From Capsulimonas corticalis (GTDB lineage Bacteria; Armatimonadota; Armatimonadia; Armatimonadales; Capsulimonadaceae), in assembly GCF_003574315.2 (NCBI RefSeq), contig NZ_AP025739.1:7068001-7132000 (forward strand): DNA of 64,000 bases, read 5' to 3'. The notes beneath the pieces are model-generated. The model saw only the letters and a list, made by a program, of their open reading frames with translations. It was not told the origin of the DNA and ran no database searches. This document shows, piece by piece, positions 18,692-27,455 of this stretch (position 1 is its first letter; each line of letters opens with the position of its first letter). The position numbers and the translations under genes are program-made.

Positions 18692-19039
18692 ATGAACGAG
18701 GTGGATGGAGCAAAAAAGCCGGCTTTGGATGTCGTGGGAATGGACGATGCAACGACGAATTTCGCCGCAATGCTATTCGTGGCGCTCGCCCATCCAACCA
18801 GGCTGAAGATCGTGGAGATACTGACCGATCAGTCTCGATCAGTCAGCGAAGTGGCGGATGAGATTGGCATCCTTCCGAACAGCGCCTCGCAGCATATGGG
18901 GATTTTGAACCGCGCCGGCGTCGCCAAGTCCGTACAAGAAGGATCCGTGATTCGTTACACGCTGCGGGGGCCGCGCATCGCGCAAATCATGCGGCTTGTG
19001 GATGAATTTCGGTCACTGCATTCGTCGGATCTATTGTAG
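18692..19039 (+). CDS. ArsR-family winged-helix repressor (second copy)
   Basis: A 115-residue ArsR protein: VALAHPTRLKIVEILTDQSRSVSEVADEIGILPNSASQHMGILNRAG is the HTH, followed by the wing and the shared RGPRIAQIMRLVDEF end. No CxC metal site is visible. ATG 18692 sits 6-7 nt after GGGAG; an ATG two codons upstream overlaps the ribosome site and is less likely. It diverges from the outer-membrane protein and points towards the respiratory cluster. With paralogues at 10171 and 31445, it forms a set of three similar regulators in 21 kb, two of which bracket the ACIII/cbb3 genes. Control of the respiratory genes is an inference from position. Confidence 0.85.
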   Translation: MNEVDGAKKPALDVVGMDDATTNFAAMLFVALAHPTRLKIVEILTDQSRSVSEVADEIGILPNSASQHMGILNRAGVAKSVQEGSVIRYTLRGPRIAQIMRLVDEFRSLHSSDLL

Positions 19040-19087
19040 GAAGCGATACGGCGGTAAATTTACGATAGCTATCTTTAGCATGACAGA

Positions 19088-19696
19088 TCACTGCGACATC
19101 GAGGAATCTGTCCGATAAAGCCAGCCCAGCACTCCGCCATGGACGACAAAAGTGGCGCACAATTGCAGAGTCGCCCACCCACTCCATCCGAGGAGATAAA
19201 ATCCCGTGTCCGCAAGCGCGCCGCGCATCACCGCCGGATGATAGCCGTTCGCAAGCCAAACCATTAATCCAGTCACCGCGAATACTCCCAATCCATACGC
19301 TATTCCCTTTTCGACCGTCGAGCGGGAAAGCGACCAGGAAAGCAGGATGAAATATCCCACCGCCGAAGCCGACAAAAGGCATACCAGCGCAATGATCCCG
19401 ATCAGCCACGTTTGATGTGTTGGTATCGGTGGCCAGAGCAGAGAGCCTAGGAAGTCGGCCAAATCAAATCTGCCTCCAGGATAGGATGAGTCGTTCGCGC
19501 CGATCACGGAAGTCGGCGGCAGCAATCGTAAAGATGAGTAATAGAGAAGAAACCATACTGTGGCGCTGACGGCAGCGGCGACCGTTCCTCTCATCCAATT
19601 CACGCCATAGAGGGAAATCACTCGCTGGGGCTTGGGATAAGAAACGATGAGGTTTCGAGTCCAACGCCAGATATCCCGAAGCGCCGCTGACAATGA
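19088..19696 (-). CDS. Membrane protein of the respiratory cluster, function unknown
   Basis: About 202 residues with four hydrophobic segments (MRGTVAAAVSATVWFLLYYS; WLIGIIALVCLLSASAVGYF; IAYGLGVFAVTGLMVWLAN; YLLGWSGWATLQLCATFVVH). No family recognised with certainty. ATG 19696 lies just after the stop of the FixP_N-like small protein at 19714; a longer reading would overlap it. The three minus-strand genes 20337-19088 form a tight group divergent from the ACIII operon, so a role in oxidase assembly or as an accessory subunit is plausible but unproven. Confidence 0.6.
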   Translation of the reverse strand, partial: SLSAALRDIWRWTRNLIVSYPKPQRVISLYGVNWMRGTVAAAVSATVWFLLYYSSLRLLPPTSVIGANDSSYPGGRFDLADFLGSLLWPPIPTHQTWLIGIIALVCLLSASAVGYFILLSWSLSRSTVEKGIAYGLGVFAVTGLMVWLANGYHPAVMRGALADTGFYLLGWSGWATLQLCATFVVHGGVLGWLYRTDSSMSQ

Positions 19697-19713
19697 CATC
19701 CGTCGCCTCGCGA

Positions 19714-19986
19714 TCAATTCAATCCGTGGAACCCTGTCCAGACAAGATAAGCCGCCGTCCATCCCCCAAACAGCACATACGTCCAGATCAGAAACTTAGG
19801 CAGAGGAGCGTGGTCCTCCTCGATATCGCCGTAACTCACGATAGCTTCTTCTCCACGCTTCTGTTTCGCCGGATCTCGATCCCTGCCGATGATTGTCACA
19901 TACCAAACGGCGATGACGGAGAAGATCGTCGTCGCAACTTCGGCGAGCAACCAAATCCAGTTATCCTGCCCCTGCATGATATTCAT
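19714..19986 (-). CDS. Small membrane protein resembling the CcoP/FixP N-terminal domain
   Basis: A 90-residue protein with two hydrophobic segments (WLLAEVATTIFSVIAVWYVTII and FLIWTYVLFGGWTAAYLVW) linked by a charged loop. The second is preceded by YGDIEEDHAPLPKF, closely like the YDGIEExxNPLPxWW lead-in of the CcoP/FixP N-terminal segment of cbb3 oxidases. No haem motif is present. Location divergent from ActA and upstream of a 202-residue membrane protein supports a cbb3-associated role. The similarity is by eye only. Confidence 0.6.
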   Translation of the reverse strand: MNIMQGQDNWIWLLAEVATTIFSVIAVWYVTIIGRDRDPAKQKRGEEAIVSYGDIEEDHAPLPKFLIWTYVLFGGWTAAYLVWTGFHGLN

Positions 19987-20025
19987 ACGCTGTCTCCATA
20001 TCTTTGTGCGACGGCGCAGCTTTAT

Positions 20026-20337
20026 CTAATCTTGATTGCGAGTAAGCGATACGCCCGCGCTGGCGTTCCGCGCCACCAGAATCGTCATCATAATCGACGC
20101 CAGAAATGATATGAAAACGAGCGCGATCACCACGATAGCGAGAGTTCGTTTCAAAGCCGGTTCGGGCGAATTGGGCGGATGGTTGAAATTCTCGTTCTCC
20201 GACTCACCTAGCGGAGCGTACGCAACCCGGTCGCCCGGATCGCCAAAATGCTGGTTCCGGAACGCCCAGACCAGCGCGGCAAATCCAGCGACAGCCATCG
20301 CGAGATTTAAAAGGCTTTGAGAGACTTGCGGCGTCAT
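20026..20337 (-). CDS. Small CcoS-like membrane protein of the oxidase cluster
   Basis: About 103 residues starting MTPQVSQSLLNLAMAVAGFAALVWAFRNQHFGDPGDRVAYAPLG. A first helix is followed by a short motif like that of CcoS (cbb3 maturation), then a second helix (LAIVVIALVFISFLASIMMTILVA). A longer frame reaches 20487, but its extra part looks non-coding and would cross the promoter region of ActA. It is the first of three minus-strand genes diverging from the ACIII operon. Identification as CcoS is tentative: true CcoS is shorter with one helix. Confidence 0.55.
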   Translation of the reverse strand: MTPQVSQSLLNLAMAVAGFAALVWAFRNQHFGDPGDRVAYAPLGESENENFNHPPNSPEPALKRTLAIVVIALVFISFLASIMMTILVARNASAGVSLTRNQD

Positions 20338-20519
20338 GACATTACCATTCCCCGCAGACCTATCACTCAAACGGTTTCCCCAGAATTGAGCCAATTCAGA
20401 ACCGGCGCGTCGGTTTGAAGCAAAGACATGGCGGGTATAGGCCAACAGCGAGCATACATCTATGATTGCGAATACTATCTTACCCACTCGCCAAACGCTC
20501 GATCATCGCCGCTAAAAAG

Positions 20520-21095
20520 ATGGGACTTCCGGGATTGACACAAACATGGCGTACCCGGTTAGCGACATTTACCGGCGTTCTAATCATCCTGCTTGGCTGT
20601 TCCTTGGTGACGCGCCCGCAAACGACGCACGAGCGAAAGACCGGTTGGGTCGGCAATCCAGGACCCGCTCAACCCGTCGCCTTCTATCATCAGGTGCATG
20701 TAAGCGAACTGCACATTCCCTGCGCCTACTGCCACTGGACGGCGGCGACGTCTCGGGAAGCTAACATTCCGCCCGTGGAAACCTGCTGGGGCTGCCACAA
20801 GAACATCTCTATTACGCATCCGGAAATCGCGAAAGTCCGAAAATATTACCTTTCGGCTCAGCCCATTCCCTGGGTTCGCGTTAACCAGCAGCCGGATTAC
20901 GTGCATTTCTCGCATACCGCCCATGTCTCCGCGAACGTTCCTTGCGCGACGTGCCACGGGGAAGTCGGAAAAATGCTCGTTGTGTCTCAGCCGATCGAAA
21001 TGAACATGGGCTGGTGCGTCACCTGTCACCGCAGCAACGAAAAACGGTTTCATCCCAAGAAAGCTGCAGTCGATTGCTATACATGCCATTACTGA
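20520..21095 (+). CDS. actA: ActA: pentahaem cytochrome c subunit of alternative complex III
   Basis: A 191-residue periplasmic multihaem protein with an N-terminal hydrophobic anchor (LATFTGVLIILLGCSLV) and five CxxCH haem sites: CAYCH (68-72), CWGCH (89-93), CATCH (142-146), CVTCH (166-170) and CYTCH (186-190), the last at the very C-terminus. Five haems and the order of neighbours match ActA of alternative complex III, which oxidises quinol and reduces a cytochrome or oxidase. ATG 20520 is preferred to 20466 because the anchor follows directly. A short spacer follows to ActB1 at 21112, so it leads the operon. Confidence 0.9.
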   Translation: MGLPGLTQTWRTRLATFTGVLIILLGCSLVTRPQTTHERKTGWVGNPGPAQPVAFYHQVHVSELHIPCAYCHWTAATSREANIPPVETCWGCHKNISITHPEIAKVRKYYLSAQPIPWVRVNQQPDYVHFSHTAHVSANVPCATCHGEVGKMLVVSQPIEMNMGWCVTCHRSNEKRFHPKKAAVDCYTCHY

Positions 21096-21111
21096 TTCCC
21101 AAGGGGCGCCA

Positions 21112-23355
21112 ATGAGCGATATTAGCCGCCGTACATTTATCAAGCTTTCCATGCTTGGCGCCGCGTCAGGACTGGTGGCAGGATGCGGCGTGTCCGAAAA
21201 CGGTCGCGAAGAGGCGGCGGGACAATATGGCGGCACGCGGAGCCACATACAGCCCTATATCATCCAGCCGTCGAATCTTGTGGATGGTGTTTCTCAGTGG
21301 TTCGCCTCTACATGCGTGATGTGTCCCGCAGGTTGCGGACTGATCGTCCGCACGATGGGCGGCCGCGCGACCAAAGTCGAGGGAAATCCGGAGCATCCGA
21401 TCAGCCAAGGCAAGATTTGCTCGCGCGGCCAGTCGACGCTTCAGCATCTCTATAATCCGCTCCGTCTGCGCTCTCCCATGCAGCGCGCGGTCCGCTCGTC
21501 GGCGCCGGCGCCGATCTCCTGGGATACGGCGCTGGCAAGAATAGCCGGCAGGCTCAAGGCGAGCCGGGGAAGAATCGCCATCCTGGCGGATGGGCTTTCT
21601 TACGGGCAGAGCCCTTCGGCGGGAAAGCTGCTTTCCGGATTCTCAGAAGCCGTCGGCGCTTCGATTTTTTATTACTCACTCCTGGACAGCGCTCCGTGGC
21701 GAGCTGCGGCGAAGACGGCCCATGGGCAGGACAGCGTTCCGCTTTATCAAATCGATCAGGCTGATTACCTGCTGGCGTTTCACTCCGATTTCCTGGAGAC
21801 ATGGCCCTCGCCCGTTTATTACGGCCGAGCATTTGGAGAATTTCGGCAGGGCGCGCGTCGAGAAGCCGGCGATCACGGCCGCTTCGTGTATATCGGTCCC
21901 AGGATGAGTATGACGGCCGCGAAAGCGGACCGGTGGCTTCCGTGCCGTCCCGGGACGGAGATGGCGGTTGCCCTGGGAATTCTGAGCGCGATGGGCAGGC
22001 CGGGACTATCCGTCGTGAAGGCGGCCGCCCTCTCCGGTTTGACCGAAGCCCAGATCACGCGCGTCGCGCGGGAATTCGCGGCGGCCGGTCCTCGCGCCAT
22101 CGCGCTCCCAGGGGACGGGCTGGCCGCGCTGCCGAACGCCACGGAGGCGATCATCGCCGTTGAAGCCTTAAACACCGTCGCCGGGAGAGGCCGCACGGGA
22201 TTTGGCTTCCCAGCGTTTCCTCTTGCCGCTTCTTCAGAGTCGTATTACGCGCAGATCCAGCGGCTCCAGATCTCCATCGAAAAAGGAGAGGTTGACGCGC
22301 TTCTTGTCGTCGGTCAACCGAACCCCGTCTTTACCACGCCACCGTCCGCCGGCTTTGCCGCCGCCCTCAAACAAGTTCCCTTCGTGACAGCATTCACGCC
22401 GATTCCGGACGAGACGACGGCGTATGCGGACCTGCTGCTGCCATCCAAGACGTTTCTGGAAGAGTGGGGAGACCATCTTCCCATCGCGATCCCTGGAGAC
22501 ATATCGATGGCGAGCCTCTCGCAGCCGGTTGTCGACACAAAATATATCCAAGAGAAGAATGGCTCAGCGCCATGGATGGAGCCGAGAGGCCTATTCGACC
22601 TGACGAAGGCGATTTTGGGCGTCTCGGGCAAACCTGCGCCCGCTGCTGACGGCGAGGGCTTTGTGCGCGCGCTCTGGAGCGCCAGCGGAGCGAACGCATG
22701 GGAAGACCGTGTAGGCGTCGGAGGCTCATGGGTTTCAAAGCCGGCGGCGGGAGCCCTCCCGACCACGCCCGCCCTCCCTGCTTACTCCGGCCCGCGCACG
22801 CCTCTGCCTTCCGGAGAATTCACGCTTACACTTTATCCGCATCTCTATTGGGCGGATGGAAGAAACGCAAGCGCGCCATGGCTCCAGGAAATTCCCGATC
22901 CGATGACTATGGCAGTCTGGAACAACTGGGTGGAAATCAACGCGGAAACCGCGCATCGCCTGGGGATCCGCACCGGCGACATCGTGCGGCTGACGACGGA
23001 CCATGGCGAGATCGAACTGCCCGCGATACCGTATCCCGCGATCCATCCGGAGGCTCTGGCCGTTCCCATCGGCCAAGGCCGCTATGATTTTGGCGGTTCT
23101 CAGGCGACCGGGCACTCCGTGCCAAATCCCTTTGCTCTTCTCCCACTCTCAACGGATAAAATCACAGGCGCGCTTTCTTACAGCGGAGCCGCCGTGCGAC
23201 TGAGCAAGGTGCGCAATGCGGCGCCGGGATATGATCCCGGCGAAAATACCTTGGTCATTCTTCAGGACCGGCCCGGAGGACAGGAGCCGGAGGCGGTCAA
23301 GGACTTGATCCACGCCACGGCGCGCGAATTGCGAAGCCAAAAGTCAAACACTTAG
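21112..23355 (+). CDS. actB1: ActB1: molybdopterin-oxidoreductase-like Fe-S subunit of alternative complex III
   Basis: A 747-residue protein starting with a Tat signal (ISRRTFIKLSMLGAASGLVAGCG), whose cysteine could also be lipidated. A 4Fe-4S site CVMCPAGCG plus a distal cysteine in GKICSRGQ is followed by the molybdopterin-oxidoreductase fold (LYNPLRLRSPM, later LLVVGQPNPVFTTPPS, and a MopB C-terminal domain near RLGIRTGDIVRLTTDHGEIELPA). In ACIII this subunit is thought not to bind molybdopterin. In some lineages ActB is one polypeptide fused to the ferredoxin part; here the two halves are separate genes (ActB2 starts at 23376). Exported by Tat to the periplasmic face. Confidence 0.9.
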   Translation: MSDISRRTFIKLSMLGAASGLVAGCGVSENGREEAAGQYGGTRSHIQPYIIQPSNLVDGVSQWFASTCVMCPAGCGLIVRTMGGRATKVEGNPEHPISQGKICSRGQSTLQHLYNPLRLRSPMQRAVRSSAPAPISWDTALARIAGRLKASRGRIAILADGLSYGQSPSAGKLLSGFSEAVGASIFYYSLLDSAPWRAAAKTAHGQDSVPLYQIDQADYLLAFHSDFLETWPSPVYYGRAFGEFRQGARREAGDHGRFVYIGPRMSMTAAKADRWLPCRPGTEMAVALGILSAMGRPGLSVVKAAALSGLTEAQITRVAREFAAAGPRAIALPGDGLAALPNATEAIIAVEALNTVAGRGRTGFGFPAFPLAASSESYYAQIQRLQISIEKGEVDALLVVGQPNPVFTTPPSAGFAAALKQVPFVTAFTPIPDETTAYADLLLPSKTFLEEWGDHLPIAIPGDISMASLSQPVVDTKYIQEKNGSAPWMEPRGLFDLTKAILGVSGKPAPAADGEGFVRALWSASGANAWEDRVGVGGSWVSKPAAGALPTTPALPAYSGPRTPLPSGEFTLTLYPHLYWADGRNASAPWLQEIPDPMTMAVWNNWVEINAETAHRLGIRTGDIVRLTTDHGEIELPAIPYPAIHPEALAVPIGQGRYDFGGSQATGHSVPNPFALLPLSTDKITGALSYSGAAVRLSKVRNAAPGYDPGENTLVILQDRPGGQEPEAVKDLIHATARELRSQKSNT

Positions 23356-23375
23356 ATGGGCGAAAGCGAAAATAC

Positions 23376-24131
23376 ATGGCGGATATCAGAAATACAGAAG
23401 ATCAGACGCCCGGGAGCACTCCGAAGGACAAACGCGCGCATCGATGGGCCATGGTCATCGACCTGGACCGCTGTACCGGATGCCATGGGTGCGAAACGGC
23501 CTGCTACGCCGAAAACAACATTCCGGTCACCGGGCCGGAGCAGAGTCACAAGGGACACGCTCACCAATGGATCCGCGTCGAGCGATACTGGGAAGGCAGT
23601 TACCCCAGCGTCAAAGCGCGATTTATGCCGATCCTCTGTCAGCAATGCGGGGAGGCGCCCTGTGAGCCCGTGTGTCCGGTCTACGCCACCTATCACAACC
23701 CCGAGGGACTGAACGCTATGGTTTACAACCGCTGTGTGGGGACAAGATATTGTGGAAACAACTGTCCCTACTCAGTGCGTGTCTTCAATTGGGAGGAACC
23801 ATCTTGGGCTGAGCCGCTGAACCAGCAGTTGAATCCTGATGTTACTGTCCGCGAAAAAGGCGTCATGGAGAAATGCACGTTTTGCGTTCAGCGAATTCGG
23901 CGGGCGGAGGAGCGCGCCGACGCCGAAGGGCGCCCCCTCCAAACCGATGAGTTCACCACGGCGTGCGCGCAGGCCTGCCCGCCGAAGGCAATCACCTGGG
24001 GCGATCTGAACGACGACGCTTCCGCAGTCGCCAAACTCTGGAAAGACCCACGACGCTTTCGCCTCCTTGAGGAACTAGGGACGGAACCGTCCGTTGTCTA
24101 TTTGCGCTCTATCGATAACGATGAGGACTAA
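23376..24131 (+). CDS. actB2: ActB2: four-cluster ferredoxin subunit of alternative complex III
   Basis: A 251-residue NrfC/PsrB-type ferredoxin with four cysteine groups: DLDRCTGCHGCETACYAENN, CQQCGEAPCEPVCPVYA, YNRCVGTRYCGNNCPYSVR and KCTFCVQRIRRAEE, closed by ACAQACPPKAI. These would bind several Fe-S clusters and carry electrons within ACIII. No signal peptide, so it probably rides the Tat substrate ActB1 to the periplasm, which is inference. It starts 20 bp after ActB1 and ends 5 bp before the first NrfD gene. Confidence 0.9.
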   Translation: MADIRNTEDQTPGSTPKDKRAHRWAMVIDLDRCTGCHGCETACYAENNIPVTGPEQSHKGHAHQWIRVERYWEGSYPSVKARFMPILCQQCGEAPCEPVCPVYATYHNPEGLNAMVYNRCVGTRYCGNNCPYSVRVFNWEEPSWAEPLNQQLNPDVTVREKGVMEKCTFCVQRIRRAEERADAEGRPLQTDEFTTACAQACPPKAITWGDLNDDASAVAKLWKDPRRFRLLEELGTEPSVVYLRSIDNDED

Positions 24132-24136
24132 CATCC

Positions 24137-25534
24137 ATGGACGACGGCCAGCCCCTCAGCTTCCTCAAATCTCCCCTGGACGCCTTGAGCGCGCCCGGTG
24201 TCGCCGCGCCGACGGCACGGCTCCGCCAGGGCCCCTCACCACAACTGCACGGCCGACTCGCAGCCGCGAGCGCGGTCTGCGCGGCGCTGGTCGTGGTCGC
24301 GGGATTGATCGTCTGGCTATGGGGTTACCCGAGCCAGAAAGATAATCCCGGCTTCTGGCATGTCTCACTGGTTTCACTTCTCTTCTGGATTTCCGTGACC
24401 CAGGGAATGGCGGCGATTTCCGCCATCCTGAGGATCTTCCACGCTTCGTGGCGGTTCCCGCTGAACCGGCTGATGGACTTCTCCTCGCTCTTCGGGCTTT
24501 GGGCATGCGCTTTGCTGCCATTTCTGGTGGCGGCCCGCGACCAAATCTACGCCCTGGGCGCGGCAAAGTACCAAAACAACGTTTGGCGGATGGCGGGACC
24601 GACTTTCTATGATTGCCTGGCGATCGGTGCGGCTTATATCGCCGGATGGGCGCTGCTTTATTTGACCGCGCTGCCGGACTTCGCCGCGCTTCGCGACAAA
24701 TCCGAGCCTGGCGGCAATAGGCGCCGCCTTTACAGCCGCCTGGCGATGTCCTGGATCGGCGCCCGAGAGCAGTGGAACCGGCTTCGCATGGCGGAGGGAA
24801 TTCTCGTCGTCGGCGTTTTGGCCGCCTTCGTCGGTTCGCAAACAGTGCTGGGCTGGGATTTTCAACTGGCGGCCGCCCGAAACTGGGACTCGAGCATCTT
24901 CGCGCCGCTCTACACACTAGGATCACTGCTGGGGGGTCTTGCGCTGAGCGTGCTGGTCATTACCGTCGCCGGGCGGGTATTGCCTGGGAGCAGTCTATTT
25001 ACAACGGACCAATACGATAATCTCGGCCGCTTCATGATCGCGCTCGGGATGGTCTGGTTTTACTTTCGCTGGTGCGACTACTTGACCGCGTGGTACGGCA
25101 AGATTCCCGTCGAGTGGGCGCTGCAAAATAACCGCGTCGCCGCCTTCCCCATCCTCGCCGGGATTATGACGTTCGGGTGCTTCTTCGCGCCCGTGTTCGG
25201 CGGTATGTTCCGGGCTATTCGAACGTCCGCCTGGGGCCTCTGCGCGGTGAGCACTTGCGTGCTGGCCGGCCTTGCGGTGGAGCGCTATCTCGATACCGTG
25301 CCGACCTTCGCGCCAAACTATCCGCTTTCGGCTTTGACGCCCACCGCCGCGTCCTCCGTCGTTTTCCTGGGGATATCGGCGATGTTCGTGCTGACGTATC
25401 TCATCGCCGCCCGTTACGTTCCCATCGTCTCCCGTTGGGGCATGGCGAAGAGCCGGATGAGAACTTCGGAGTTCGAAATGGGAGGCGTCCGTCTTACGGT
25501 CATGCTGGAGGAGGCTCCAATATGGAAAGCGTAG
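24137..25534 (+). CDS. NrfD-family membrane subunit, ActF-like (diverged paralogue beside ActC)
   Basis: A 465-residue polytopic protein with about ten helices in the NrfD/PsrC pattern (LVSLLFWISVTQGMAAISAILRIFHASWRFPLNRLMDF; FYDCLAIGAAYIAGWALLYLTALPDFAALRD). It aligns by eye with the ActC at 25522 but lacks several of its hallmark residues, which suggests the second NrfD protein ActF. In the reference operon order ActF comes last; here it precedes ActC. The DNA is continuous with ActB2 (5-bp gap) and overlaps ActC by 13 bp. In ACIII both NrfD subunits carry the quinol site or proton path. Confidence 0.75.
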   Translation: MDDGQPLSFLKSPLDALSAPGVAAPTARLRQGPSPQLHGRLAAASAVCAALVVVAGLIVWLWGYPSQKDNPGFWHVSLVSLLFWISVTQGMAAISAILRIFHASWRFPLNRLMDFSSLFGLWACALLPFLVAARDQIYALGAAKYQNNVWRMAGPTFYDCLAIGAAYIAGWALLYLTALPDFAALRDKSEPGGNRRRLYSRLAMSWIGAREQWNRLRMAEGILVVGVLAAFVGSQTVLGWDFQLAAARNWDSSIFAPLYTLGSLLGGLALSVLVITVAGRVLPGSSLFTTDQYDNLGRFMIALGMVWFYFRWCDYLTAWYGKIPVEWALQNNRVAAFPILAGIMTFGCFFAPVFGGMFRAIRTSAWGLCAVSTCVLAGLAVERYLDTVPTFAPNYPLSALTPTAASSVVFLGISAMFVLTYLIAARYVPIVSRWGMAKSRMRTSEFEMGGVRLTVMLEEAPIWKA

Positions 25535-26925
25535 AGATGCGGAATCGCCGGGGCGCTGATCTTTTCGAAGTGGGAAGTTCGGAGAGCGCCCAAATCAACA
25601 CCGATCTCCTGCGAGGCGTCTATACGACCGGTAAAGCATGGTGGGCGGCGCTACTGTTCTTCGGAACCGTCACCGCCTGGGCGTTTGGATGCTTCGTCTG
25701 GCAAATCGTTCACGGAATCGATGTCTATGGCATGCAGCGTCCGAACTACTGGGGCCTTCCGATCATAAACTTCGTTTACTGGGCGGGAGTGGCCCTCTCC
25801 GGGACGATGATTTCGGCGATCCTGCGTCTGCTGCACGCGGATTGGCGGCGGGCTCTGACACGAATGACCGAAACTCTCACGCTCTGCGCGCTGATGGTGG
25901 CGGGCCTGTTTCCGATTATCCACTTAGGACGTAACTGGGCGTTCTTTTGGCTGCTGCCTTATCCGAATGAGCGCCAGCTCTGGCCGAATTATCGAAGCCC
26001 TCTGCTTTGGGACGCGACTGCGATTTCGGTGTATCTGATTTCCAGCGCGATCTTCTGGTATATCGGCCTGATTCCGGACTTCGCCTTGATTCGGGATCGC
26101 GCAATCGGATGGAGAAGGCGGCTTTACGCAAAGCTGGCGCTTGGCTGGCGCGGAACGGACCGCGAATGGCGGCGCCTGCGGGGCCTGTCGGCAATCTTGA
26201 CGGTCATGATTATTCCGGTGTTTGTGTCACTGCACACCATCGTAGGCTGGGATTTCGGCATGACGATCGTCCCAGGCTGGCATGAGACGATTTTTGCTCC
26301 TTACTTTGTCTGCGGCGCGCTTTATTCGGGAACAGGCTCCGTGCTGATTATCATGGCCGTGGTGCGGCGCGCGTATCGGTTGGAAAAGTACATTCTTCCC
26401 AAGCACTTCGACAATATCGGCAAAGCGTTGCTAGCGATTTCATTGCTCTGGTTTTACTTTTTTGCAGGAGACGCCTGGTCGGATTGGTTCTCGCGCGACC
26501 CCAGCCACATCCACTGGCTTCATTATCTCTTCGGTGGGTATCGATGGGTCCTCTTAACTCTGTTCATCTGCGGCATCGCGGCGCCAATGCTCATTTTGCC
26601 GTTTGAAAGGATGCGCCGTGCGCCGTGGGTGATGTTCGCCGTGGGGCTTTCGGTGAACGTCGCGATGTTCTCCGAGCGGTGCATCGTTGTGATTCCTCCG
26701 GCGTCTCGCGATTTCCTTACCTGGGGGAACTACACTCCGTCCTGGGTGGGCGTCTCGGTCACGGCGGGAGCCGTAGGACTGTTCGGATTCCTGTACACAC
26801 TGATGGCGAAATTCGTCCCGCTGGTCTCCCTTTGGGAGATTAAGGAAGGCGAGCGCATGACAGACGCCGCCAGCATCGGAGGAGCTTCGATCCCGCTGGC
26901 CGTTCGGGAAGAGGCGATTGGCTGA
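25522..26925 (+). CDS. actC: ActC: NrfD-type quinol-binding membrane subunit of alternative complex III
   Basis: A 467-residue protein from ATG 25522. Family hallmarks: WGLPIINFVYWAGVALSGTMISAILRLL, CALMVAGLFPIIHLGR, PNYRSPLLWDATAIS and FWYIGLIPDFALIRDRA, then RGLSAILTVMIIPVFVSLHTIVGWDF. About ten transmembrane helices. ActC lies at the quinol-oxidising membrane core. The start overlaps the end of the preceding NrfD gene by 13 bp; the longer in-frame opening from 25177 is inside that gene and rejected. Followed 2 bp later by ActD. Confidence 0.92.
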   Translation: MESVEMRNRRGADLFEVGSSESAQINTDLLRGVYTTGKAWWAALLFFGTVTAWAFGCFVWQIVHGIDVYGMQRPNYWGLPIINFVYWAGVALSGTMISAILRLLHADWRRALTRMTETLTLCALMVAGLFPIIHLGRNWAFFWLLPYPNERQLWPNYRSPLLWDATAISVYLISSAIFWYIGLIPDFALIRDRAIGWRRRLYAKLALGWRGTDREWRRLRGLSAILTVMIIPVFVSLHTIVGWDFGMTIVPGWHETIFAPYFVCGALYSGTGSVLIIMAVVRRAYRLEKYILPKHFDNIGKALLAISLLWFYFFAGDAWSDWFSRDPSHIHWLHYLFGGYRWVLLTLFICGIAAPMLILPFERMRRAPWVMFAVGLSVNVAMFSERCIVVIPPASRDFLTWGNYTPSWVGVSVTAGAVGLFGFLYTLMAKFVPLVSLWEIKEGERMTDAASIGGASIPLAVREEAIG

Positions 26926-26927
26926 TT

Positions 26928-27455
26928 ATGGCGGATACTACCGTACTTGCATTATTTGAACGGATCGACCCGAGCGCGAATGCGCTTCGGCGGCTGCAAA
27001 CCGAAGCGCGCTTCGACTGGCGGGACTTGATGGTGATCTCCTCGGCTCCCTTTCCCGAAGGCGTCCTGGTGATGGATCAATCCCCGACGCGCTTGCCGGT
27101 CACAACGGTGATCTGCTCGGTGATTGGCGTTGTGTCAGGCATTCTTCTCGCCGGCGGCACAGCGTTGCTTTATGCAATTCCACAGGGCGGAAAGCCGATT
27201 GTTCCCGGCCCGCCAACGGCGATTATCGCCTACGAGATGATGATGGCGTTTGCCCTAACGGGCGTCTTCCTGCGCGCGCTCTACGAAATACGCCTTCCGG
27301 ACTGGCGGGCAAAGGTGTACGACGACCGGATCTCCGAGGGGCTGATCGGCATCGCCGCGCACTGCGCGACGGAGCAACAAGTCAAGCTGGCGGAGAGCAT
27401 TATGCGCGAAGAGGGAGCCGGCGACGTGGTGCGCGATGCCCGGAGGTTCGAATGA
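26928..27455 (+). CDS. actD: ActD: DUF3341 membrane subunit of alternative complex III
   Basis: A 175-residue protein with an alpha/beta N-terminal part (VLALFERIDPSANALRRLQ, later DWRDLMVISSAPFPEGVL) followed by two helices (TTVICSVIGVVSGILLAGGTALLYAI; TAIIAYEMMMAFALTGVFLRALYEI) and a short C-terminal soluble piece, the DUF3341 layout. It follows ActC by 2 bp and overlaps ActE by 4 bp (ATGA). It is a structural subunit of ACIII. Confidence 0.9.
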   Translation: MADTTVLALFERIDPSANALRRLQTEARFDWRDLMVISSAPFPEGVLVMDQSPTRLPVTTVICSVIGVVSGILLAGGTALLYAIPQGGKPIVPGPPTAIIAYEMMMAFALTGVFLRALYEIRLPDWRAKVYDDRISEGLIGIAAHCATEQQVKLAESIMREEGAGDVVRDARRFE

